Shown piece by piece: positions 23,249-30,299 of a DNA stretch of 64,000 nt. This stretch comes from Pseudoxanthomonas sp. PXM01 (GTDB lineage: Bacteria > Pseudomonadota > Gammaproteobacteria > Xanthomonadales > Xanthomonadaceae). The first letter of the stretch is position 1, and each line of letters opens with the position of its first letter. Below the pieces are notes generated by a model. It was not told the DNA's origin. It saw nothing but the letters and a program-made list of their open reading frames with translations, and ran no database searches. The position numbers and the translations under genes were made by a program. Where the stretch lies: NCBI RefSeq assembly GCF_014851815.1, contig NZ_JACVAJ010000003.1, positions 1-64,000 on the forward strand. The letters are read 5' to 3'.

Positions 23249-24883
23249 TTGCAACGTCGTGACTTCCTGGCCCTGACCGGCCTCACCGTGGGCGGCCTGA
23301 TGGTGCCGTCCTACTTCGGCAAGGCGATCGCCGCCGAGCAACTCCAGTCCACCCTCGATGTCGCGTTCAAGAAGCGCCTCGCCGACGCCGCGCTGGCCGC
23401 CGCCAAGCAGGCCGGCGCCACGTACTGCGACGTGCGCATCGGCCGCTACCTGCGCCAGTTCGTGATCACCCGCGAAGACAAGGTGCAGAACGTGGTGAAC
23501 ACCGAGTCCACCGGCGCCGGCATCCGCGTGATCGCCAACGGCGCCTGGGGCTTCGCCGCCACCAACACGCTGACCGCCGAGGGCGTGGCCGCCGCCGCGC
23601 GCCAGGCCGCCGCGATCGCCACCGCCAACAGCAAGACCCAGACCGCGCCGGTGCAGCTGGCCAAGGCGCCGGGCTTCGGCGAGGTGTCGTGGAAGACGCC
23701 GATCAAGAAGAACGCGATGGAAGTTCCGATCAAGGACAAGGTCGACCTGCTGCTGGGCGTCAACGCGGCGGCGATCAACGCCGGCGCCGACTTCGTCAAC
23801 TCGATGATGTTCGTGGTCAACGAGCAGAAATACTTCGCCAGCACCGACGGCTCCTACATCGACCAGGACGTGCACCGCATCTGGGTGCCGATGACGGTCA
23901 CCGCCATCGACAAGGCCAGCGGCAAGTTCCGCACCCGCGACGGCCTGTCCTCGCCGGTCGGCATGGGCTATGAGTACCTCGACGGCGACGCCTCGCAGAA
24001 GTACGCCACGCCGAACGGCGTGATCAACTACGGCCTGTCGTACGACATGAAGGAGGACGCCATCGCGTCCGCCAAGCAGGCGCGCGCCAAGCTGACCGCC
24101 CCGTCGGTGAAGCCCGGCAAGTACGACCTGGTGCTGGACCCGTCGCATACCTGGCTGACCATCCACGAGAACGTCGGCCACCCGCTCGAACTGGACCGCG
24201 TGCTCGGCTACGAGGCCAACTACGCCGGCACCAGCTTCGCCACGCTGGACAAGCGCAAGGACGCGTTCCAGTACGGCAGCGGCATCGTCAACCTGTTCGC
24301 GGACAAGGTGCAGACCGGCAGCCTGGGCGCGGTCGGTTACGACGACGAGGGCGTCAAGACCAAGCGCTGGGACCTGGTGAAGGAAGGCAAGCTGGTCGAC
24401 TACCAGACCATCCGCGACCAGGCCCACATCCTGGGCAAGGACGAATCCGACGGCTGCTGCTACGCCGACTCGTGGAGCAGCGTGCAGTTCCAGCGCATGG
24501 CCAACGTCTCGCTGGCCCCGGGCAAGACCAAGCTGTCGGTGGCCGACATGATCAAGGACGTCGAGAACGGCATCTACATCATCGGCGACGGCTCGTTCTC
24601 GATCGACCAGCAGCGCTACAACGCGCAGTTCGGCGGCCAGCTGTTCTACGAGATCAAGAACGGCAAGATCACCCAGCAGCTCGAGGACGTGGCCTACCAG
24701 ATCCGCACGCCGGAATTCTGGAACGCCTGCACCGCGATCTGCGACGAGAGCGACTACCGCCTGGGCGGTTCGTTCTTCGACGGCAAGGGCCAGCCCGGCC
24801 AGGTATCCGCGGTGTCGCACGGGTCGTCCACCGCGCGCTTCAACGGCATGAACGTCATCAACACCGCCCGCTCGCTCGGCTGA
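23249..24883 (+). CDS. Tat-exported TldD-family metalloprotease (copy 2)
   Basis: A 544-residue paralogue of the preceding gene, alignable along its whole length. The start is a TTG at 23249, chosen because GGTGGAGA lies seven bases upstream and because it gives MQRRDFLALTGLTVGGLMVP, matching the twin-arginine signal of copy 1; an ATG at 23174 would place about 25 unrelated residues in front. The zinc motif HENVGHPLELDRV, the cysteine motif ESDGCCYADSW and the C-terminal ARFNGMNVINTARSLG are retained, so both copies look active. The 171-base gap before it carries the same GTCAnTTGACGnTG element seen before copy 1. The TldE-like gene starts 23 bases downstream. Confidence 0.92.
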   Translation: MQRRDFLALTGLTVGGLMVPSYFGKAIAAEQLQSTLDVAFKKRLADAALAAAKQAGATYCDVRIGRYLRQFVITREDKVQNVVNTESTGAGIRVIANGAWGFAATNTLTAEGVAAAARQAAAIATANSKTQTAPVQLAKAPGFGEVSWKTPIKKNAMEVPIKDKVDLLLGVNAAAINAGADFVNSMMFVVNEQKYFASTDGSYIDQDVHRIWVPMTVTAIDKASGKFRTRDGLSSPVGMGYEYLDGDASQKYATPNGVINYGLSYDMKEDAIASAKQARAKLTAPSVKPGKYDLVLDPSHTWLTIHENVGHPLELDRVLGYEANYAGTSFATLDKRKDAFQYGSGIVNLFADKVQTGSLGAVGYDDEGVKTKRWDLVKEGKLVDYQTIRDQAHILGKDESDGCCYADSWSSVQFQRMANVSLAPGKTKLSVADMIKDVENGIYIIGDGSFSIDQQRYNAQFGGQLFYEIKNGKITQQLEDVAYQIRTPEFWNACTAICDESDYRLGGSFFDGKGQPGQVSAVSHGSSTARFNGMNVINTARSLG

Positions 24884-24906
24884 CCGGCGCAAGGAGACCC
24901 TAGAAC

Positions 24907-26241
24907 ATGAGCATCCTCACCGAAGCGCAGGCCAAGGCCATCCTGGACAAGGTCCTTGCGCTGTCCAAGGCGGACGAGTGCACCGCATCCCTCACCGGCT
25001 CGATCGAAGGCAACATCCGTTTCGCGCTGAATAACGTCTCCACCAGCGGCATCGTCAGCAACACCGACCTCGCCGTGCAGGTCGCGTTCGGCAAGCGCAC
25101 CGGCGTGGCGACGATCAACGAGTTCGACGACGCCTCACTGGAACGTGTCGTGCGACGCGCCGAAGACCTCGCCCGCCTGGCCCCGGAGAATCCGGAGTTC
25201 ATGCCGGCCGTCGAGAAGCAGGCCTACAAGGCGTCACCGACCTTCAGCGACTCCACCGCCGCCATCACGCCGGAGTTCCGCGCGCAGGTGGCCGCCGATT
25301 CGATCGGCCCGTGCAAGGCCGAGAAGCTGATCGCCGCCGGCTTCCTGGAAGACGGCCAGAGCTTCGTCGCCTTCGCCAACAGCAAGGGCAACTTCGGCTA
25401 CCAGAAGGCCACCGCGTTCAACTACACCTGCACGGTACGCACCGAGGATGGTCGCGGTTCCGGCTGGGTCGGCCGCAACCTGAAGGATGCCAGCGCATTC
25501 AAGGCCGACAGCGACATCCGCACCGCGATGCGCAAGGCCAGCGAATCGGCCGAGGCCAAGGCGCTGGAACCGGGCAAGTACACGGTCATCCTGGAACCGG
25601 CCGCGGCCGCCGGCCTGATCTCCTTCATGATGAACTTCTTCGACGCGCGCCAGGCCGACGAAGGCCGCAGCTTCCTGTCCAAGAAGGGCGGCGGCAACAA
25701 GCTGGGCGAACAGGTCTACGACCCGCGCGTGAACATCAGCGCCGACCCGTGGCACCCGGGCGCCGAAGTGATGCCGTGGGACAACGAAGGCCTGCCACGC
25801 GAGAAGATGGCCATCGTCGAGAACGGCAAGGTGGTCAACCTGGAGTACTCGCGCTTCTGGGCGCAGAAGCAGGGCAAGCGCGCGATCGGTTCGCCGGGCA
25901 ACCTGCTGTTCGCCGGCGGCACCAAGTCCACCGCCGAGCTGGTCGCCGGCACGCAGAAGGGCATCCTGGTCACGCGCACCTGGTACATCCGCATGGTCGA
26001 TCCGCAGACCGTGCTGCTGACCGGCCTGACCCGCGATGGCACCTTCTACATCGAGAACGGCCAGATCAAGCACCCGGTGAAGAATTTCCGCTTCAACGAA
26101 TCGCCGGTGATCATGCTCAACAACATCGAGGAACTCGGCAGGCCCGTCCGCGTGGCCGGCGACGAGTCCAGCTTCGTGATGATGATCCCGCCGATGAAGC
26201 TTCGCGACTTCACCTTCACCTCGCTGTCGGACGCGGTGTAA
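24907..26241 (+). CDS. TldE/PmbA-family partner protein
   Basis: A 444-residue protein of the TldD/PmbA superfamily lacking the HExxxH zinc motif, as expected of the TldE/PmbA subunit. Family blocks include EGNIRFALNNVSTSGIVSNT at the N-terminus, LEPAAAAGLISFMMNFFDAR in the middle, and RTWYIRMVDPQTVLLTGLTR and DGTFYIENGQIKHPVKNFRF toward the C-terminus. No signal peptide is visible (MSILTEAQAKAILDKVL is an amphipathic helix). It follows copy 2 by 23 bases with AAGGAGA upstream, so it is co-expressed with the exported TldD proteins. Confidence 0.9.
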   Translation: MSILTEAQAKAILDKVLALSKADECTASLTGSIEGNIRFALNNVSTSGIVSNTDLAVQVAFGKRTGVATINEFDDASLERVVRRAEDLARLAPENPEFMPAVEKQAYKASPTFSDSTAAITPEFRAQVAADSIGPCKAEKLIAAGFLEDGQSFVAFANSKGNFGYQKATAFNYTCTVRTEDGRGSGWVGRNLKDASAFKADSDIRTAMRKASESAEAKALEPGKYTVILEPAAAAGLISFMMNFFDARQADEGRSFLSKKGGGNKLGEQVYDPRVNISADPWHPGAEVMPWDNEGLPREKMAIVENGKVVNLEYSRFWAQKQGKRAIGSPGNLLFAGGTKSTAELVAGTQKGILVTRTWYIRMVDPQTVLLTGLTRDGTFYIENGQIKHPVKNFRFNESPVIMLNNIEELGRPVRVAGDESSFVMMIPPMKLRDFTFTSLSDAV

Positions 26242-26247
26242 GTGTTC

Positions 26248-26421
26248 TGCCCCCTCCCCCGCCTGCGGGGGAGGGCTGGGGTGGGGGCCCGACGAAGCCG
26301 CCTGCGTTCCGCGCCACGGATCGCACCGACGCCCGCTCTTTCTCTCGACGCCTTTCGATGAAACCCCTTCTGCCCTTGCCCCCATCCCAGCCTTCCCCCG
26401 CACGCGGGGGAAGGGGCGGTC
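26248..26421. repeat. Inverted pair of C-rich hairpin repeats (second occurrence)
   Basis: CCCCCTCCCCCGCCTGCGGG (from 26249) continues into GGAGGGCTGGGGTGGGGG, and an opposite-strand copy at about 26372-26421 reads CCCTTGCCCCCATCCCAGCC, then TTCCCCCGCACGCGGGGGAA. Each copy contains its own hairpin and the two face each other, as at 4697-4882. They fill the gap between the TldE-like and DUF4159 genes and could modulate expression across the block. Confidence 0.75.
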
Positions 26422-26431
26422 TGCTGGCGCC

Positions 26432-27136
26432 GTGACCCGGAACGAGTTCCTCCGCCTGATGACCGGCGGCCTGGCCGGCGCGCTGCTGGCCGGTGCGCCG
26501 CGCAACGCGCGTGCGGCGGGCAACTACGACTTCTGGTTCACCCGCCTGAAGTACGACTCCGGCGACTGGGACGTGGATGCGCGCATGCCGTCCAACGTCA
26601 TCACTTCGCTGATCGACTACACCAGCCTGCGCGTCGACCCGAAGGAACACGTGCTGGCCCTGTCCGACCCACGCATGCTGGCCGCGCCGTTCTGCTACCT
26701 GGCCGGGCACAAGCTGGTGGACTTCAATCCCGCCGAGCGGCGCAACTTCGAGCGCTATGTGCGCAACGGCGGCTTCATCTTCGTCGACGACTGCAACCAC
26801 GACATCGACGGTCTGTTCGCCAAGTCGTTCGAAGCGCAGATGGCGGCGATCTTCGGCGCGAAGGCGATGAAGAAGCTGCCGAACACGCACGGCATCTATT
26901 CCTCGTTCTTCAAATTCGACGGGCCGCCGGCCACCAGCTTCGAACTCAACGGCTGGGGCGACGACCTCGTGCACGAATACCTGCATGGCATCGAGATCAA
27001 CGGCCGCCTCGGCGTGCTCTACAGCAACAAGGACTACGGCTGCGAGTGGGACTACGACTGGCGCAACAAGCGCTTCCTGGCCGAGGACAACACCAAGTTC
27101 GCGGTCAACCTCGTGATCTACGCGCTGACGACATGA
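26432..27136 (+). CDS. DUF4159 domain protein, exported
   Basis: A 234-residue protein with an N-terminal export signal (LMTGGLAGALLAGAPRNARA). The mature part is a DUF4159 domain: FWFTRLKYDSGDWDVDARMP, LSDPRMLAAPFCYLAGHKLV, RYVRNGGFIFVDDCNHDI, and GIEINGRLGVLYSNKDYGCE followed by WDYDWRNKRF. DUF4159 resembles a glutamine-amidotransferase-like fold and often accompanies MoxR/DUF58/BatA gene sets, as it does here. The start is a GTG at 26432. No catalytic role is established. It links the TldD/TldE genes to the MoxR block on the same strand. Confidence 0.85.
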   Translation: MTRNEFLRLMTGGLAGALLAGAPRNARAAGNYDFWFTRLKYDSGDWDVDARMPSNVITSLIDYTSLRVDPKEHVLALSDPRMLAAPFCYLAGHKLVDFNPAERRNFERYVRNGGFIFVDDCNHDIDGLFAKSFEAQMAAIFGAKAMKKLPNTHGIYSSFFKFDGPPATSFELNGWGDDLVHEYLHGIEINGRLGVLYSNKDYGCEWDYDWRNKRFLAEDNTKFAVNLVIYALTT

Positions 27137-27147
27137 TCTCTCTTCTC

Positions 27148-27222
27148 CGTAGAGCGGAGCTTGCTCCGCTGCTCTTCCGGCTAGCACCATCGATACCGCA
27201 GCGGAGCAAGCTCCGCTCTACG
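27148..27222. repeat. Perfect 25-base inverted repeat upstream of moxR
   Basis: CGTAGAGCGGAGCTTGCTCC (start of the left arm, 27148-27172) is matched base for base by the reverse complement at 27198-27222, 25 of 25 bases, with a 25-base interior. Each arm also contains its own GCGGAGC/GCTCCGC palindrome. It ends 18 bases before the moxR start codon. Confidence 0.85.
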
Positions 27223-27239
27223 ACCTCCACGGAAACCGC

Positions 27240-28232
27240 ATGAACGCCATCACCGAATCCGACCTCCAGCAGCAGCTCGCGAAGCTGGGCGACCTCCGCG
27301 CCGCCATCGGCCAGGCCATCGTCGGCCAGCAGGACGTGGTGGAGCAGTTGCTGATCGGCCTGCTTGCCGGCGGCCACTGTCTGCTGGAAGGCGTACCCGG
27401 CCTGGGCAAGACGCTGCTGGTACGGTCACTGGGCCAGGCGTTGCACCTGCAGTTCCGCCGTGTGCAGTTCACGCCCGACCTGATGCCCAGCGACATCCTC
27501 GGCACCGAGCTGCTGGAAGAGGACCACGGCACCGGCCACCGCCATTTCCGCTTCCAGCCCGGCCCGATCTTCACCAATCTGCTGCTGGCCGACGAACTGA
27601 ACCGCACGCCGCCGAAGACGCAGGCCGCGCTGCTGGAGGCGATGCAGGAACGCACCGTCAGCTACGCCGGCACCACGCATGAACTGCCGTCGCCGTTCTT
27701 CGTGTTGGCCACGCAGAACCCGCTGGAGCAGGCCGGCACGTATCCGCTGCCGGAAGCGCAGCTCGACCGCTTCCTGCTGCACATCCGCGTCGACTATCCG
27801 ACCGAGCAGGAAGAACACGACATCCTGACGCAGACCACCGGCCGTGCCGGCGGCGACGTGCCACGCGTGATGGAAGGCGAGGCCGTGCTGGCACTGCAGA
27901 AGCACGTGCGCGACGTGCACGTCAGCGACGACCTGCTGCGCTGGATCACCCGGCTGGTGCGCGCCAGCCGGCCCGGCGACGGCGTGCCCGAGGAGATCCG
28001 CAAGTACGTGCGCTGGGGCGCGGGCCCGCGCGCCGGCCAGTCGCTGGTGCTGGCGGCGAAGGCACGCGCGTTGCTGCACGGCCGTCTGGCGGCGACGCGC
28101 GAGGATATCCTCGCGCTGGCCAAGCCGGTGATGCGCCATCGCCTGCTGCTGTCGTTCGCTGCCGAGGCCGAGCACGTCAGTGCGGACGACGTGATCGCCG
28201 CGCTGCTGCGCGGCGTGCCGTTCGCCGCCTGA
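27240..28232 (+). CDS. MoxR-family AAA+ ATPase
   Basis: A 330-residue cytosolic AAA+ ATPase. Walker A is EGVPGLGKTLLVRSLG near residue 50; Walker B is LLLADELNRTPPKTQAALLE near 118; sensor and arginine-finger regions follow (FFVLATQNPLEQAGTYPLPE, AQLDRFLLHIRVDYP). The C-terminal lid includes RLVRASRPGDG and GPRAGQSLVLAAKARALL. MoxR proteins act as chaperones that mature or assemble partner proteins, usually with DUF58 and von Willebrand/BatA-type neighbours, which are present here. The GTG start of the DUF58 gene lies 13 bases downstream. Confidence 0.95.
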   Translation: MNAITESDLQQQLAKLGDLRAAIGQAIVGQQDVVEQLLIGLLAGGHCLLEGVPGLGKTLLVRSLGQALHLQFRRVQFTPDLMPSDILGTELLEEDHGTGHRHFRFQPGPIFTNLLLADELNRTPPKTQAALLEAMQERTVSYAGTTHELPSPFFVLATQNPLEQAGTYPLPEAQLDRFLLHIRVDYPTEQEEHDILTQTTGRAGGDVPRVMEGEAVLALQKHVRDVHVSDDLLRWITRLVRASRPGDGVPEEIRKYVRWGAGPRAGQSLVLAAKARALLHGRLAATREDILALAKPVMRHRLLLSFAAEAEHVSADDVIAALLRGVPFAA

Positions 28233-28245
28233 CCGTTCACACGCC

Positions 28246-29136
28246 GTGGCGCACGACCTGATCCCCGCCGACGTCCGCAGCCGGTTGAAGGACCTGCGGC
28301 TGACCGCGCGCCGCGCCATCGGCGCGCAGGGGATCGGCGTGCACCACAGCCGCAGCCGCGGCGCCGGACTGGAGTTCGCCCAGTACCGCGCCTACGAACC
28401 CGGCGACGAACTGCGGCAGATCGACTGGAAGCTGTACGCGCGCTCGGACCGCTTCTTTGTCCGCGAGGCCGAACGCGAGAGTCCGCTGACGGTGTGGATC
28501 GTGCTCGATGCAACTGCGTCAATGACGCAGCGCGATGGCGAACGCGGCACCCGCTTCGATGCGGCGCGGCGGTTGACCGCCTGCATCGCCGAACTGGCGC
28601 TGCGGCAGGGCGACCGCTTCGGCCTGCTGGTGCTGCATGGCGATGGCGTGCGGCTGGTGTCGCCCGGCAACGGCGCGCGCCAGCGCGATCAGCTGCTGTT
28701 GGCACTGCGTGGACTGACAGCAGGCGGCATGTTTCCCGCCGCCGAGAAGCTCTCTCCGGTCTGGGAACGCATCGGCGCCGGCGACCTGGTGCTGGCGTTG
28801 AGCGACGGGTTCGACGAGGCGATGGTCGCGTTGATCGAACGCCTGGCCTCGGCACGCCGCGAAGTGTTGGCGATCCAGCTGCTCACCGCCGAGGAACGCG
28901 ACTTTCCGTTCACCGGCGGCCATCGCTTCCGCGATCCGGAGACCGGTGAGGAGCTGCTCGGCGACGCCGTCGCGCTGCGCGCCGATTACCTGCAACGTTT
29001 CGCCGAGGCGCAACGCCTGCTCGATGCGCGACTGGATGCCAGCGGCATCCGCCACGCGCGCTACTACACCGACCAGCCGCTGGATCTGCCGCTGCGGCGG
29101 CTGTTCGGTGCGCGCGACGCGGCGGAGTACGCATGA
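28246..29136 (+). CDS. DUF58 domain protein
   Basis: A 296-residue cytosolic protein. The DUF58 core is HHSRSRGAGLEFAQYRAYEP followed by GDELRQIDWKLYARSDRFFV, and the region from about residue 80 has a von Willebrand A-like fold (LTVWIVLDATASM, RQGDRFGLLVLHGD, LVLALSDGFDEAMVALIERL), in which DxTxS stands in for a metal-binding DxSxS. Such proteins partner MoxR ATPases. The GTG at 28246 is the likely start. Its stop overlaps the next start by four bases (ATGA), coupling translation to the BatA-like gene. Confidence 0.92.
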   Translation: MAHDLIPADVRSRLKDLRLTARRAIGAQGIGVHHSRSRGAGLEFAQYRAYEPGDELRQIDWKLYARSDRFFVREAERESPLTVWIVLDATASMTQRDGERGTRFDAARRLTACIAELALRQGDRFGLLVLHGDGVRLVSPGNGARQRDQLLLALRGLTAGGMFPAAEKLSPVWERIGAGDLVLALSDGFDEAMVALIERLASARREVLAIQLLTAEERDFPFTGGHRFRDPETGEELLGDAVALRADYLQRFAEAQRLLDARLDASGIRHARYYTDQPLDLPLRRLFGARDAAEYA

Positions 29137-30299
29137 ATCTGGCTCTGCTGTTGCCCGCCGGGTTGGCCGCGCTCGCCGCCGCGCTGCTGCCGCTGCTGCT
29201 GCATCTCGCGCGCCGCCACGAGCAGACACCGACCGACTTCGCCGCGCTGCGCTGGCTGCGGCAGAAGCCGAAGCCGCGCCACCGCATCCGCTTCGACGAA
29301 TGGCCGCTGCTGCTGCTTCGCCTGCTGCTGCTGGCGCTGATCGCGCTGTGGCTGGCGAAGCCGGTGCTGTCCGGCGCGGACGACGCACGCCCGTGGATCG
29401 TCGCCGTGCCCGGCGTCGATGCCGCGACGGTGCGCGAGCAGGCGGGCGACACGCACGCACGACTGCACTGGCTGGCGACCGATTTCCCGTCACTGGACGT
29501 ACCCTCGCCTGCGGACGCCCCTGCCATCGGCAGCCTGCTGCGTCAGCTGGATGCCGAGCTGCCGTCGGGAATCCCATTGACCGTCGTCGTGCCGGCAACG
29601 CTGCAGGGTGCGGATGCCGAACGCCCGGTACTGTCCCGCGCGGTGTCATGGACGGTGGTCGACGGCGCGATGGCGTCGGTGTCTTCTCCTGTGCCGCCGC
29701 CACCCGCGCTCGTCGTCCGCCACGCCGCGGGCAACGACATGGGCCTGCGCTACCTGCGCGCCGCCGCCTTGGCATGGCAAACGGCTTCGTCGTCGTCGTC
29801 GTCGACCCAGCAGGTCGGCACCCAGGACCAGCCCCTGCCTGCCACGACGACAGCGTCGGTATGGCTGGTGCCGGGGCCGGTGCCGGCGCAGGTCATGCAG
29901 TGGATCGAGTCCGGCGGCACGATCCTGTTGGCCAACGACAGCACGCTCGACGGCTTCGCGCCGACCTCGACGCCATGGCGCGACGACGACGGCACCACGC
30001 TGGTCGAGGCAGGCACGCGCGGCGAAGGCCGCGTGCTGCGCTTCACCCGTCCGCTGCGCCCGGACGTAATGCCGGCGCTGGTCGAAGCCGATTTCCCGCA
30101 ACACCTGCGTGCGCTGTTCGACACACCCGCAGTATTGCCTGCCCGCGTACTTGCCAAGGACTACGCCCCGATGACCGGTGGTGCGACCTATCCCGTCGCG
30201 CCGCGCGACCTGCAGCCCTGGCTCGCGCTGCTGATCGCGCTGCTGGTGCTGGTCGAGCGTTGGATGGCGACGCGACGCACACGGAACGTGGCGCCATGA
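29133..30299 (+). CDS. BatA-like membrane protein
   Basis: A 388-residue inner-membrane protein. The N-terminal BatA domain has two transmembrane segments (LLLPAGLAALAAALLPLLLH and LLLLRLLLLALIALWLAKPV) flanking ARRHEQTPTDFAALRWLRQK. A periplasmic region of about 280 residues follows, then a C-terminal segment (WLALLIALLVLVERWM) with a basic tail. Residues near 219-224 are six serines encoded by a (TCG)6 tract at 29787-29804. Overlaps at both ends (ATGA with DUF58 and with DUF4175) indicate strict co-translation. Homologues support envelope stress tolerance with MoxR. Confidence 0.85.
   Translation: MNLALLLPAGLAALAAALLPLLLHLARRHEQTPTDFAALRWLRQKPKPRHRIRFDEWPLLLLRLLLLALIALWLAKPVLSGADDARPWIVAVPGVDAATVREQAGDTHARLHWLATDFPSLDVPSPADAPAIGSLLRQLDAELPSGIPLTVVVPATLQGADAERPVLSRAVSWTVVDGAMASVSSPVPPPPALVVRHAAGNDMGLRYLRAAALAWQTASSSSSSTQQVGTQDQPLPATTTASVWLVPGPVPAQVMQWIESGGTILLANDSTLDGFAPTSTPWRDDDGTTLVEAGTRGEGRVLRFTRPLRPDVMPALVEADFPQHLRALFDTPAVLPARVLAKDYAPMTGGATYPVAPRDLQPWLALLIALLVLVERWMATRRTRNVAP

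Noticed and set aside
28946-30295. Upstream extension of the DUF4175-like gene frame
   Set aside because: The frame is open but overlaps the confident DUF58 and BatA-like genes; the ATG at 30296 with an ATGA overlap is the natural start.
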